From: Methylobacteriaceae bacterium
GTDB lineage: Bacteria > Pseudomonadota > Alphaproteobacteria > Rhizobiales > Beijerinckiaceae
DNA length: 64,000 nucleotides
NCBI GenBank assembly: GCA_020638195.1
Contig: JACKJC010000004.1
Span: 248,001 to 312,000 of the forward strand
Direction of reading: 5' to 3'
The notes below the pieces were generated by a model. It did no database searches, was not told the origin of the DNA, and worked only from the letters and a program-made list of their open reading frames with translations. The position numbers were made by a program, and so were the translations under genes. Within the stretch, counting starts at the first letter, position 1. Each line of letters begins with the position of its first letter. Below, in pieces: positions 26,018-34,183 of this stretch.

Positions 26018-26346
26018 GGGACCCGTCACGCGGGGCCTTCGACCGGAAAACCGCACGGCGCGAGCCGCACAAAATTCTCGCGACACCTGTAATCGAATTC
26101 GCTTCGATTGTTGTGCGAATACGGGACAATCTTCAGTCGCGACACATCGACTGCCGCCATCGCAGGACCGCAGCCGGCGCGTTCGGAAAAACAAGATAAA
26201 AATCCAAATTGAAAGATAATAAAGTCTGGAGAATGCCGGACACGCTTCGGAAAAGTTAAAATCAGCCCGGGTTTGCCCTTCGTTACTATTATCTCAATAG
26301 TTACCAAGACGCACTGAAGCCGACGGCCACAGCCAGGCGCCCCGCC
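26018..26346. other. 329-bp gene-free, AT-enriched region before the Tad-like genes
   Basis: This gap has no coding-like frame. Its middle (about 26180-26240) is unusually A-rich for the window. At 26282-26304 there is an imperfect inverted repeat, GTTACTATT-ATCTC-AATAGTTAC, 42 bp before the tadG-like start. It probably holds the promoter and possibly an operator of the pilus-like genes; no known binding motif is recognised. Confidence 0.5.
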
Positions 26347-27660
26347 ATGACTCTACGACCCCTTTATCAGCCAGAAAGCTCGAAAACGTTGCGGCGCTTC
26401 CGACGCGACCAATCTGGCGCGACGATGGTCCTGGTCGCGCTGGCCGCCCCGGCCATCGTTGGTCTCGCCGCTCTGGCGGTCGAAGGCGGCTATGCCTACA
26501 GCCAGCACGCGGCGATGCAATCCGTCAGCGATCTCGCCGCCCTGAGCGCCGCCGAAGCGAGGACGCGCGACGGCAACGCCGCCAATCCCACACTCGAGGC
26601 GCGCGCCATCGCTGCGCAGAACGGCTACGTGAACAACGTCGGCGATGTGACCGTCTCGGTGAATTCGCCGCCGACGACCGGAACCTATCCCAATGGCTCC
26701 GTCGAGGTCATCGTGTCGCGGCAACAGAAGCCGATCCTCATGTCGCTGTTTCGCAAGACCGCCTACACGATCGCGGGCCGATCTGTCGCTGTCGCCGGCG
26801 CCACCGGCAATGGCTGCATTCTCGCGCTCGACACTTCGAGTTCCGACACCGGAATTTCCGCTGGCGGCAGCCCGGTCGTCAACATGCCGAATTGCGCCGC
26901 CTATTCGAACTCGCCCGCTACCGATTCCGCTTATATCGGCGGCAGCGCAAGCGTTACGCTGCATTCGCTCTACGCAGTCGGCGGGATCAACGGAACTCTC
27001 GTGGCGGGCGTGCTTCATACCGGCGTAGGAGCCCTCGCCGACCCTTACGCCGGCAAGTTCACGACGCCGACCAACCCGTTCAACACCTGCACCTACAGGA
27101 GCAGTTCGAAGATGCCTGTCAACGGGACGCAGGTCGTTCCTCCGAGCAACGGGCCCGCATACATCTGCTATTCGGTGAATCTGAACGCCAGCGACGTGCT
27201 CAACCTCGGGCCCGGCACCTACATATTCGACGGCGCGCAGAATGGAGCGTTGAAGGCTACGGGCCAATCGTCGCTGATCGCGAACGGCGCGACGCTCGTC
27301 TTCATCAATGGCGCGGATGTCGCATTGAACGGCGGCGGCGCGACCACCATCGTCGCGCCCACGACCGTCTCCAATTCGAGCCCCTATACGCCTTACAAGG
27401 GCCTCGCCGTGTGGCAGCCGGCCGGCAACGGCGCTTCCGGGCAGATCGCCGGCGGCGCCAACCAGACGATCACCGGGGCGATCTACATGCCGTCGGCCTA
27501 CGTGAGCTACACCGGCGCATCGACGCTGAACGTGAACGGCTGCACGCAGATCATCGCCTGGAGGATCAACTTCTCCGGCAATTCACAGGTCGACAATGTC
27601 GGATGCAGCTCGTCCGGCGTCGCCGGCTTCGGATATCAATCACCCAACCTGATGAACTGA
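26347..27660 (+). CDS. TadG-like Flp pilus assembly protein
   Basis: A 437-residue protein with an N-terminal RRFRRDQSGATMVLVAL motif and a hydrophobic helix (about residues 27-48), the class III prepilin-like pattern of TadE/TadF/TadG proteins. The segment QHAAMQSVSDLAALSAAEA is typical of the TadG N-terminal domain. The C-terminal 250 residues are Ser/Thr/Gly/Asn-rich, with little charge, and look like an extracytoplasmic beta-rich domain. It begins a three-gene plus-strand run of pseudopilin-like proteins, but no tadA, tadB/C, rcpA or flp gene is in the window. Confidence 0.8.
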   Translation: MTLRPLYQPESSKTLRRFRRDQSGATMVLVALAAPAIVGLAALAVEGGYAYSQHAAMQSVSDLAALSAAEARTRDGNAANPTLEARAIAAQNGYVNNVGDVTVSVNSPPTTGTYPNGSVEVIVSRQQKPILMSLFRKTAYTIAGRSVAVAGATGNGCILALDTSSSDTGISAGGSPVVNMPNCAAYSNSPATDSAYIGGSASVTLHSLYAVGGINGTLVAGVLHTGVGALADPYAGKFTTPTNPFNTCTYRSSSKMPVNGTQVVPPSNGPAYICYSVNLNASDVLNLGPGTYIFDGAQNGALKATGQSSLIANGATLVFINGADVALNGGGATTIVAPTTVSNSSPYTPYKGLAVWQPAGNGASGQIAGGANQTITGAIYMPSAYVSYTGASTLNVNGCTQIIAWRINFSGNSQVDNVGCSSSGVAGFGYQSPNLMN

Positions 27661-27663
27661 GCC

Positions 27664-28119
27664 ATGAAGAACATGCTTCGCTTCCTCAAGGACGAAAGCG
27701 GTTTCGCGGCCGCTGAATTCGGCGCCGTTGGAGCCATCCTGACGATCTGCACGATCGGCGTCGTCGATGTCGGCACTCTCGTTCGGACGTCCATGCGCGC
27801 GAAATATGCGGTCGCCGCCGGGGCGAGTTACGCCTTCCGCAACGGGTTCGACGCCAGCGCGATCAGCACCGCCGTTCTTTCGGCGAGCAATGCCGGCTCG
27901 ATTTCGGTCTCGCCCGGCCCCTCGCAATTCTATGGTTGCGCGACATCGTCGGGCATCTCGACCGTCTCCGACGGATCGACCGCCTGCGCGGGCTCGACGC
28001 TCATGCCCGGCCTCTACGTAAAAGTGCAGGCTTCGGCGTCTTTCACGCCGATCTTCAACTCCAGCCTGTTCAACTATCCCAGCGCCGTGAACGTAACGTC
28101 GGTGGTGCGCATCAAATGA
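27664..28119 (+). CDS. TadE-like pseudopilin
   Basis: A 151-residue protein. The start MKNMLRFLKDESGFAAAEF, followed by a hydrophobic helix (about 20-40), is the TadE signature, with Glu at the +5-like position typical of prepilin-type cleavage. The remainder is small-residue-rich and contains a Cys pair (YGCATSS and STACAG) that could form a disulphide outside the membrane. It starts 3 bp after the tadG-like stop and overlaps the next gene by ATGA, so the three are one transcription unit. Confidence 0.8.
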   Translation: MKNMLRFLKDESGFAAAEFGAVGAILTICTIGVVDVGTLVRTSMRAKYAVAAGASYAFRNGFDASAISTAVLSASNAGSISVSPGPSQFYGCATSSGISTVSDGSTACAGSTLMPGLYVKVQASASFTPIFNSSLFNYPSAVNVTSVVRIK

Positions 28120-28496
28120 GAACGCTCGACTTTCTAGGCGATCAGCGCGGCACGAGCGCGATCGAATTGTCTCTCGTCGCGCCGCTGTTCGGCTTGTTCA
28201 TGGCCGGCATCGCGCAGGTCGGCATTTGGGTATGGACGTCGACGGCGTTGCAGCACGGGGCGGAACTCGCAGCGCGCTGCGCGACATTCAATCCGACGGC
28301 CTGCGCGGACGCTAACTCGATCACGAATTATGCGGTTGCGCAGTCCTACGGGGTCCGGGTGACGGCCGCGTCCTTCGCCTATTCTCAACCCGCTTGCGGC
28401 AATCAGGTCAGCGCCAGCATCCAGACCGCGAATTTCCTGTCGATCATCGGCGCGCCGGCGATGACAGCGACGGCGCAGGCCTGCTTCCCCAAGTGA
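28116..28496 (+). CDS. Second TadE-like pseudopilin
   Basis: A 126-residue protein with MRTLDFLGDQRGTSAIELS followed by a hydrophobic helix (about 20-40), the TadE/TadF pattern with an Ile-Glu-Leu after the cleavage-type Thr-Ser-Ala. Four cysteines (RCATFNPTAC and PACGNQ to QACFPK) suggest disulphides in the exported part. The ATG at 28116 overlaps the previous stop (ATGA). The frame is open upstream, but that part is antisense-like and rejected. Confidence 0.78.
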   Translation: MRTLDFLGDQRGTSAIELSLVAPLFGLFMAGIAQVGIWVWTSTALQHGAELAARCATFNPTACADANSITNYAVAQSYGVRVTAASFAYSQPACGNQVSASIQTANFLSIIGAPAMTATAQACFPK

Positions 28497-28503
28497 CGCG
28501 CTC

Positions 28504-29229
28504 TCAGAACGTCTCCATCCATGGCCTGAGATCAAATTCGTGCGTCCAGGCGCTACGCGGCTGCGTGTGGATGGACCAATAGGCGTCGGCGATCGCATCC
28601 GGGTCGAGAATGCCGTCCTGTTCCTTGAGCTTGTAACGATCGGGAAAATTGTCGCGGATGAAGGCCGTGTCGATCGCCCCGTCGATGATGGAATGCGCGA
28701 CATGCACGCCCTTCGGCCCGAGTTCGCGCGCCATGCTCTGCGCCAGCGCGCGCAGGGCGAATTTCGCGCCGGCGAAAGCCGCGAAACCCGACCCGCCGCG
28801 CATGCTCGCTGTTGCGCCGGTAAAGATGATCGTACCGCGCCCGCGCGAAGCCATGGGCCGCGAGACCTCGCGCCCCATCAGGAAGCCGGAGAAAGCCGCC
28901 ATTTCCCAGACCTTGCGATAGACGCGCGACGTCATGTCGCCGATCGGAAAGCGCACATTCGCGCCGATGTTGAAGATCGCCGCCTCGACCGGCCCGATCT
29001 CGCGCTCGATCCGGGCGACGAGCGCAATCATCTGCTCCTCGTCGCGCGCATCGACGCCGAAAGGCACGGCCTCGAAACCCTCGTCGCGGATGGCGGCGAC
29101 CAGCGGCTCGAGCTTGTCGGCATGTCGCCGCACCGGGCACGCGACGAGACCCTCGCGCGCGAAACGGCGCGTGATCGCGCCGCCTGTGGCGTCGCCCGCC
29201 CCGATCACCAGAACCGCGCCCTTGCCCAT
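28504..29229 (-). CDS. SDR family protein with Tyr-to-Phe change in the active site
   Basis: A 241-residue short-chain dehydrogenase-like protein. The cofactor motif is VIGAGDATGGAI rather than TGxxxGIG. NIGAN replaces the usual NNAG, and TGATASMRGG provides the Ser. In the YxxxK position it reads FAGAK, so the catalytic Tyr is Phe. This pattern occurs in a known SDR subgroup of unknown activity, so decay is not implied. It is convergent with the Tad-like genes (7 bp gap) and divergent from the isomerase gene. Confidence 0.8.
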   Translation of the reverse strand: MGKGAVLVIGAGDATGGAITRRFAREGLVACPVRRHADKLEPLVAAIRDEGFEAVPFGVDARDEEQMIALVARIEREIGPVEAAIFNIGANVRFPIGDMTSRVYRKVWEMAAFSGFLMGREVSRPMASRGRGTIIFTGATASMRGGSGFAAFAGAKFALRALAQSMARELGPKGVHVAHSIIDGAIDTAFIRDNFPDRYKLKEQDGILDPDAIADAYWSIHTQPRSAWTHEFDLRPWMETF

Positions 29230-29309
29230 CGCGTCCTCCCGCTTTCCTTCCTCGCTTGGTTCAGCGTAGCATGAGATGGATGCAATTACAGATATCGGGA
29301 GCGAAACCA

Positions 29310-29897
29310 GTGAAACGCGCGGAATTCTTTTTCGACTTCGGCTCGCCCGCCTCCTATCTCGCCTATACGCAGATGGATGGCATAGCCCAGCGGACCGGCG
29401 CCGAAATCGTCTGGCGGCCCATGCTGCTCGGCGGCGTGTTCAAGGCGACCGGCAACGCCTCCCCCGCCATTGTGCCGGCCAAGGGCAAGTGGATGAACGC
29501 CGACCTGCCTCGTTTCGCGGAGCGCTACGGCGTGGCCTACAATCGCAACCCGTTCTTTCCCGTCAACACGCTGCTGATGATGCGCGGCGCCGCCGCCTAT
29601 GAGGGAACGCCGGAATTTCGCCCCTATGTCGACGCCATGTTCAAGGCCATGTGGGTCGATCAGAAGAACATGAACGACATGGCGACCGCAGCCGGCGTGC
29701 TGAAGGCCGCGGGCTTCGATCCCCAGGTCTTCGTGGCGAAGGCGGAATCGCAGGACGCGAAGGACAGGCTGAAGGCGACGACGGAGGAAGCGGTTTCGCG
29801 CGGCGTCTTCGGCGCGCCGACCACCTTTGTCGGCGATCACATGTATTTCGGGCAGGATCGGCTAGACTTCGTCGAGCAGGCGCTACGCGCAATCTGA
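29310..29897 (+). CDS. 2-hydroxychromene-2-carboxylate isomerase-like protein (DsbA/kappa GST fold)
   Basis: A 195-residue protein with EFFFDFGSPASYLAY, the N-terminal signature of HCCA isomerase; the Ser in GSPAS is the expected glutathione-contacting residue. The C-terminal GVFGAPTTFVGDHMYFGQDRLDFVE is also diagnostic. It has no CxxC, so it is not an oxidoreductase of the DsbA type. Known members isomerise aromatic catabolites with glutathione; the substrate here is unknown. The GTG at 29310 has a CGGGAG site 8 bases upstream; ATG at 29280 is an alternative. Confidence 0.87.
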   Translation: MKRAEFFFDFGSPASYLAYTQMDGIAQRTGAEIVWRPMLLGGVFKATGNASPAIVPAKGKWMNADLPRFAERYGVAYNRNPFFPVNTLLMMRGAAAYEGTPEFRPYVDAMFKAMWVDQKNMNDMATAAGVLKAAGFDPQVFVAKAESQDAKDRLKATTEEAVSRGVFGAPTTFVGDHMYFGQDRLDFVEQALRAI

Positions 29898-29919
29898 CGA
29901 GAAGTCACCGGAGCATCCG

Positions 29920-31980
29920 ATGGAACATCCCGCCCTCCCCTTTCTCAAACGCGACGAAAAGGGAAAGGTTGTCTCCGCGCCGGATGCGGTGAAACTCGTT
30001 CGCGACGGCGACACGGTCGCGACCGGCGGCTTCGTCGGCATCGGCTTCGCCGAGGAGATCGCAATCGCGATCGAGCGGAGATTTCTCGGCTCCAGCGACG
30101 ACGAAGGTTCTAAAGCCGGACATCCGCGCGATCTCACGCTCGTCTATGCGGCGGGCCAGGGCGACGGCAAGGAACGCGGCCTCAATCATCTCGGGCACGC
30201 TGGTCTCGTCAGGCGCGTGATCGGCGGTCATTGGGGCCTCGTCCCGAAAATCCAGCGCTTCGCGGTGGAGAACCAGATCGAGGCCTACAATCTGCCGCAA
30301 GGCGTGATCACCCACCTATTCCGTGACATTGCGGCGCACCGGCCGGGCCATATCACGCGCGTCGGCCTCGGAACCTTCGTCGATCCGCGCAACGGCGGCG
30401 GCAAGCTCAATGCGCGCACGACCGAGGACATCGTGCGCGTCATGGAAATCGATGGCGCGGAATATCTCTTCTACAAGTCTTTCCCGATCCATGTCGGCAT
30501 CATCCGCGCGACGACCGGCGATCCCGACGGCAATCTCACAATGGAGAAGGAAGCGCTGACGCTGGAGGCGCTCGCCATCGCCATGGCCGCGCGCAATTCC
30601 GGCGGCATCGTCATCGCGCAGGTCGAGCGTGTCGCCGAAAGCGGCTCGCTCAATCCGCGCCAGGTGAAGATACCGGGCATACTCGTCGATTGCGTCGTCG
30701 TGTCGAAGCCCGAAAACCACTGGCAGACATTCGCCACGCAATACAATCCCGCCTATTCCTCGGAGATACGTGCGCGCGCGGGATCGCTTCCGCCGATGGA
30801 GGATGGCGCGCGAAAAATCATCGCGCGACGCGCAGCGCTCGAACTCGAGCCAAACAGCGTCGTCAATCTCGGCATCGGCATGCCCGAGGGCGTCGCGGCC
30901 ATCGCCAACGAGGAAAAGATCGCCGATCTCATCACGCTGACGGCCGAACCGGGCCTGATCGGCGGCATTCCCGCCAGCGGCATGGATTTCGGCGCCGGCG
31001 TCAATGCACAGGCTGTCATCGATCAGCCCTATCAGTTCGACTTCTATGACGGCGGCGGGCTCGACGTCGCCTTTCTCGGCCTCGCGCAGGCCGATCGCAA
31101 CGGCTCGCTCAACGTCTCGAAATTCGGCCCACGTCTGGCCGGCGCCGGCGGCTTCATCAACATCAGCCAGAACGCCAAGAAGGTCGTCTTCGTCGGCACA
31201 TTCGTCGCCGGCGATCTCGCCGTCGAATGTCGTGACGGCAAGCTCGCGATCACCAAGGACGGCGACATCAGGAAATTCGTCGACAGCGTCGAACACGTCA
31301 CCTTTTCCGGCGATGTCGCACGCAGGCAGGGCAAGACAATTCTCTACGTGACCGAGCGCTGTGTCTTCCGGCTGATATCAGACGGCATGGAGCTGAGCGA
31401 GGTCGCGCCGGGCGTCGATATCGAGCGCGACATTCTCGCCAAGATGGATTTCAAGCCGCTCATACCGCGCCCGCCAAGACTGATGGACGCGCGCGTCTTC
31501 GCGGCCGATCCGATGAAGTTGCGTGAGAAAATGCTGACGATCCCGCTCGAGCAGCGCTTCGTCTACGATCCGGCGACCGGGCATTTCTTCGTCAATCTCG
31601 AACGCTACAGCGTCCGCAGCGACGACGACATCGAACGCATCCGCGCGATCGTCGTCGACAAGCTGAAGGATGTCGGCAGACGTGTCTACGCCATCGTCAA
31701 CTACGACAATTTCACGATCGAGCCGGGGCTGCTCGACGCCTATTCGGCCATGGTGCGCGGCCTGATGGACACCTATTACGCCGACGTCGCGCGCTATACG
31801 ACCTCGGGCTTCCTGCGCATGAAGCTCGGCGACGCCCTGTCGGGACGCGGCGTCGCCCCGCACATCTACGAGAGCGCGGCGGAGGCGGAGATGGGGCTGG
31901 AAGAGATCGAAAGCGGGCGGGGGTCATCGGAACCGCGAGCCTTCAGGATCGCTTCTTCTTCATCGACACTGCGAGCCTGA
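29920..31980 (+). CDS. Acyl-CoA:acetate/3-ketoacid CoA-transferase (YdiF/Pct-like) with C-terminal extension
   Basis: A 686-residue protein. Residues about 1-520 contain fused alpha and beta CoA-transferase domains: GDTVATGGFVGIGFAEE, the YNLPQGVITHLFRDIA loop, and the catalytic Glu region LTAEPGLIGGIPASG. A further ~130 residues (LIPRPPRLMDARVF to YTTSGFLRMKLGDAL) go beyond the usual propionate/acetate CoA-transferase length; I do not recognise that domain with certainty. The last ~17 residues and the stop codon come from a family B repeat. It should transfer CoA from an acyl-CoA to acetate or acetoacetate. RBS: the ATG follows a CACCGGAGCATCCG region. Confidence 0.85.
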   Translation: MEHPALPFLKRDEKGKVVSAPDAVKLVRDGDTVATGGFVGIGFAEEIAIAIERRFLGSSDDEGSKAGHPRDLTLVYAAGQGDGKERGLNHLGHAGLVRRVIGGHWGLVPKIQRFAVENQIEAYNLPQGVITHLFRDIAAHRPGHITRVGLGTFVDPRNGGGKLNARTTEDIVRVMEIDGAEYLFYKSFPIHVGIIRATTGDPDGNLTMEKEALTLEALAIAMAARNSGGIVIAQVERVAESGSLNPRQVKIPGILVDCVVVSKPENHWQTFATQYNPAYSSEIRARAGSLPPMEDGARKIIARRAALELEPNSVVNLGIGMPEGVAAIANEEKIADLITLTAEPGLIGGIPASGMDFGAGVNAQAVIDQPYQFDFYDGGGLDVAFLGLAQADRNGSLNVSKFGPRLAGAGGFINISQNAKKVVFVGTFVAGDLAVECRDGKLAITKDGDIRKFVDSVEHVTFSGDVARRQGKTILYVTERCVFRLISDGMELSEVAPGVDIERDILAKMDFKPLIPRPPRLMDARVFAADPMKLREKMLTIPLEQRFVYDPATGHFFVNLERYSVRSDDDIERIRAIVVDKLKDVGRRVYAIVNYDNFTIEPGLLDAYSAMVRGLMDTYYADVARYTTSGFLRMKLGDALSGRGVAPHIYESAAEAEMGLEEIESGRGSSEPRAFRIASSSSTLRA

Positions 31981-31992
31981 ACGCTTGCGGTC
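31929..31992. repeat. Palindromic repeat, family B, degenerate copy overlapping a coding end
   Basis: Arms ACCGCGAGCCTTCAGGATCGC and GCGAGCCTGAACGCTTGCGGT are imperfect reverse complements. They match the cleaner copies at 42868-42979 and 62562-62622. The copy begins inside the CoA-transferase frame and supplies its stop codon (TGA in GCGAGCCTGA). Confidence 0.75.
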
Positions 31993-31995
31993 CAT

Positions 31996-32973
31996 TCACT
32001 CCCCCGCGAGCTTCGCCGCGGCCTGCGCTTCCGACCAATGCACGTAGAGCTGCGCAAGCGCCACGGAGGCGATGCGCGCCGCAGGCCCATCGGCGCGGCT
32101 CGTCAGCATCACGGGGCAACGCGCGCCGAGCACGAGGCCGGAATCCTCGGCGCCTGCCAGGAACACCAATTGCTTGGCGAGAATATTGCCGGCTTCGAGA
32201 TCCGGCGTGATCAGCACGTCGGCGTCGCCGGCTATGTCGGAAACGATGCCCTTGGCCGCCGCCGCATCGCGCGAAATCGCATTGTCGAAAGCAAGCGGTC
32301 CGTCGAGCACGCCGCCGGCAATCTGCCCGCGGTCCGCCATCTTGCAGAGCGCGGCGGCCTCGACCGTCGACGGGATTTTCGGCGTCACGGTCTCGACCGC
32401 CGACAAGAGCGCGACCTTCGGCCTTTCCACGCCGATGGCGCGGGCAAGATCGATCGCATTCTGCACGATGTCGCGCTTGGCCAGCAGGTCGGGCGAAATA
32501 TTCACGGCGGCGTCGCTGACGAGCATCAGTTTCGGATAGAGCGGCGCGTCGATGACGAAGACATGCGATATGCGCCGCTCGGTCTTCAGGCCGACATGAT
32601 CGCGCACGATCGCGCCCATCACCTCGTCCGTATGCAGCGCGCCCTTCATGATCGCCTGCGCCGCGCCGGCGCGCACGAGATCGACCGCCCGCTCCGCCGC
32701 CGCATGCGAGTGCGGCGCGTCCTCGATGACGACGCCCGTCAGCGACAGGCCGGCCGCTTCCGCCGCCGCCTCGATCTTGCGGCGCGGTCCGACCAGAATC
32801 GGCTCGATCATGTCGAGATCGCGCGCCTCGATTGCGCCGGCGAGCGACGCGGCGTCGCAGGGATGCACGATCGCGGCTCGGATCGCCGGCAGGTCGCGCG
32901 CGCGCGCCGCCAGCGCCGCGAGGCGGGGAAATTTGCCGAGGGCGAGCCAGCCGGCGTTGGGCGACATGTCCAT
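31996..32973 (-). CDS. Phosphate acetyl/butyryltransferase-like protein
   Basis: A 325-residue protein of the Pta/Ptb acyltransferase family: KGALHTDEVMGAIVR, ERRISHVFVIDAPLYPKL, DAAVNISPDLLAKRDIVQNA, TPKIPSTVEAAALCKMADRG, ILAKQLVFLAGAEDSGLVLG and the C-terminal RIASVALAQLYV. It would interconvert an acyl-CoA with an acyl phosphate. No acetate or butyrate kinase is next to it in the window. The ATG at 32973 follows GGAGCGCAA; the frame is open far upstream, but that part lies antisense to FBPase and is rejected. It is 71 bp downstream of fbp. Confidence 0.87.
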   Translation of the reverse strand: MDMSPNAGWLALGKFPRLAALAARARDLPAIRAAIVHPCDAASLAGAIEARDLDMIEPILVGPRRKIEAAAEAAGLSLTGVVIEDAPHSHAAAERAVDLVRAGAAQAIMKGALHTDEVMGAIVRDHVGLKTERRISHVFVIDAPLYPKLMLVSDAAVNISPDLLAKRDIVQNAIDLARAIGVERPKVALLSAVETVTPKIPSTVEAAALCKMADRGQIAGGVLDGPLAFDNAISRDAAAAKGIVSDIAGDADVLITPDLEAGNILAKQLVFLAGAEDSGLVLGARCPVMLTSRADGPAARIASVALAQLYVHWSEAQAAAKLAGE

Positions 32974-33044
32974 TTGCGCTCCGGGTTGCGCCTCCCGGAA
33001 TACACGTCCAACGCGTCGACGCAATGACGCAGCCGAAACTGTCT

Positions 33045-34061
33045 CTACATGCGCATCGCCGACTGCGGCGCCCCGTCGCTGAAATTCGCGATATTGGGCG
33101 GGCAGACGTGGTTCATGAAGCGCTCGACCTCGTCGCGCGACCCGAAGATCAGCGGCGTATGGACATGCAGGCTGTCGGGCGTGATGTCGAGGATCGGCCG
33201 TTCGCCATTCGTCGCCTCGCCGCCCGCCTGCTCGACCAGAAAGGCGATCGGATTGGCCTCGTAAAGCAGGCGCAACCGGCCTCGAACCTGGCCGCGCCGC
33301 GTGCCGCCGGGATAAAGGTAGAGCCCGCCGCGCGATATGATGCGATAGGCCTCGCCGCACAGCGCGCCGACCCAACGCGTGTTGAAATCGATCGCGCGCG
33401 GCCCGTCGGCGCCGGCGATCAGCTCCTCGACATAGGTGCGGACATTGTCGGACCAGAAGCGCGCATTGGAGCCGTTGACGGCATATTCGCGAGAAGCTTT
33501 CGGCGTCGTCACTTTCGGTCGCGCCAGAGTGAAACGCTGCGTCGTGCGGTCGAGCGTGAAGAGGACGACGCCCTCGCCCAGCGTCAGCATCAGACTGGTA
33601 TGCGGTCCGAAGATGAAGAAGCCCGAGGCGAGTTGCGCCCGTCCGGGCTGACGGAAGGTCGCGACCGCCGAATCGAGCGCCGGCAGGATCGAGAAGATCA
33701 GGCCGACCGGAGCGTTGGCGTCGATATTGGTGGAGCCGTCGAGCGGATCGACCGCGACCGCGACGGGCGATCCCGGCACGACATCGAGAGCTGATTCGCT
33801 CTCTTCCGAAGCCAGATAACGCACCGGCGAATGGCGCATCCGGTCGACGATCGTTTCCTCGGCCAGAATGTCGAGCCGGCGTTGCGCATCGCCATCGGCG
33901 TGATGGGCCACCAGTTCGTGCATGTCGTCTGCAAGCGGCCCGCGCCCCACTGCTTCGCCCAGCGTGAACGCCGCCTCCGCCATGCGTCCAATCGTCGTCG
34001 CAACGGCGGTCTCGACCGGCCGGCCAGCGGCCCAGGCGTTCAGATAGGCGTGCAGGTTCAT
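33045..34061 (-). CDS. cbbF: Class 1 fructose-1,6-bisphosphatase (Calvin-cycle type)
   Basis: A 338-residue class 1 FBPase. Metal-binding and catalytic motifs are visible: LASEESE, VDPLDGSTNID (canonical DPLDGS), NGSNARFW, GGLYLYPGGTRRGQVRGRLRLLYEANPIAFL, and GGEATNG near the C-terminus. It hydrolyses fructose-1,6-bisphosphate and, in autotrophs, sedoheptulose bisphosphate. The ATG at 34061 follows ATCAGGAGCCACC. The divergent LysR gene is CbbR-like, so regulation by CbbR for CO2 fixation is likely; no RuBisCO gene is in the window. Confidence 0.92.
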   Translation of the reverse strand: MNLHAYLNAWAAGRPVETAVATTIGRMAEAAFTLGEAVGRGPLADDMHELVAHHADGDAQRRLDILAEETIVDRMRHSPVRYLASEESESALDVVPGSPVAVAVDPLDGSTNIDANAPVGLIFSILPALDSAVATFRQPGRAQLASGFFIFGPHTSLMLTLGEGVVLFTLDRTTQRFTLARPKVTTPKASREYAVNGSNARFWSDNVRTYVEELIAGADGPRAIDFNTRWVGALCGEAYRIISRGGLYLYPGGTRRGQVRGRLRLLYEANPIAFLVEQAGGEATNGERPILDITPDSLHVHTPLIFGSRDEVERFMNHVCPPNIANFSDGAPQSAMRM

Positions 34062-34133
34062 GGTGGCTCCTGATGTCTCCGCGCGCGACGACGCTCCCAC
34101 GATCGCGAGTGTGGACGACCTTGCCCTGGCAGA

Positions 34134-34173
34134 ATATTTGAAATATCTGCAAGTACTATTCAATTTTTCTGAA
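34134..34173. promoter_or_regulatory. Probable CbbR operator region between cbbF and cbbR
   Basis: The 122-bp intergenic gap turns abruptly AT-rich. It has two adjacent palindromes: ATATTTGAAATAT at 34134-34146 and TTCA-N7-TGAA at 34159-34173. Dyads of this type (T-N11-A cores) are classical LysR-type sites, and their position between a CbbR-like gene and FBPase suits autoregulation and cbb activation. Confidence 0.6.
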
Positions 34174-34183
34174 ACACGGTTGA

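Noticed and set aside
32974..34152. Upstream in-frame extension of the Pta-like gene antisense to fructose bisphosphatase
   Set aside because: The conserved Pta sequence and a good ribosome site start at 32973; the extension is antisense-like and lacks any motif.
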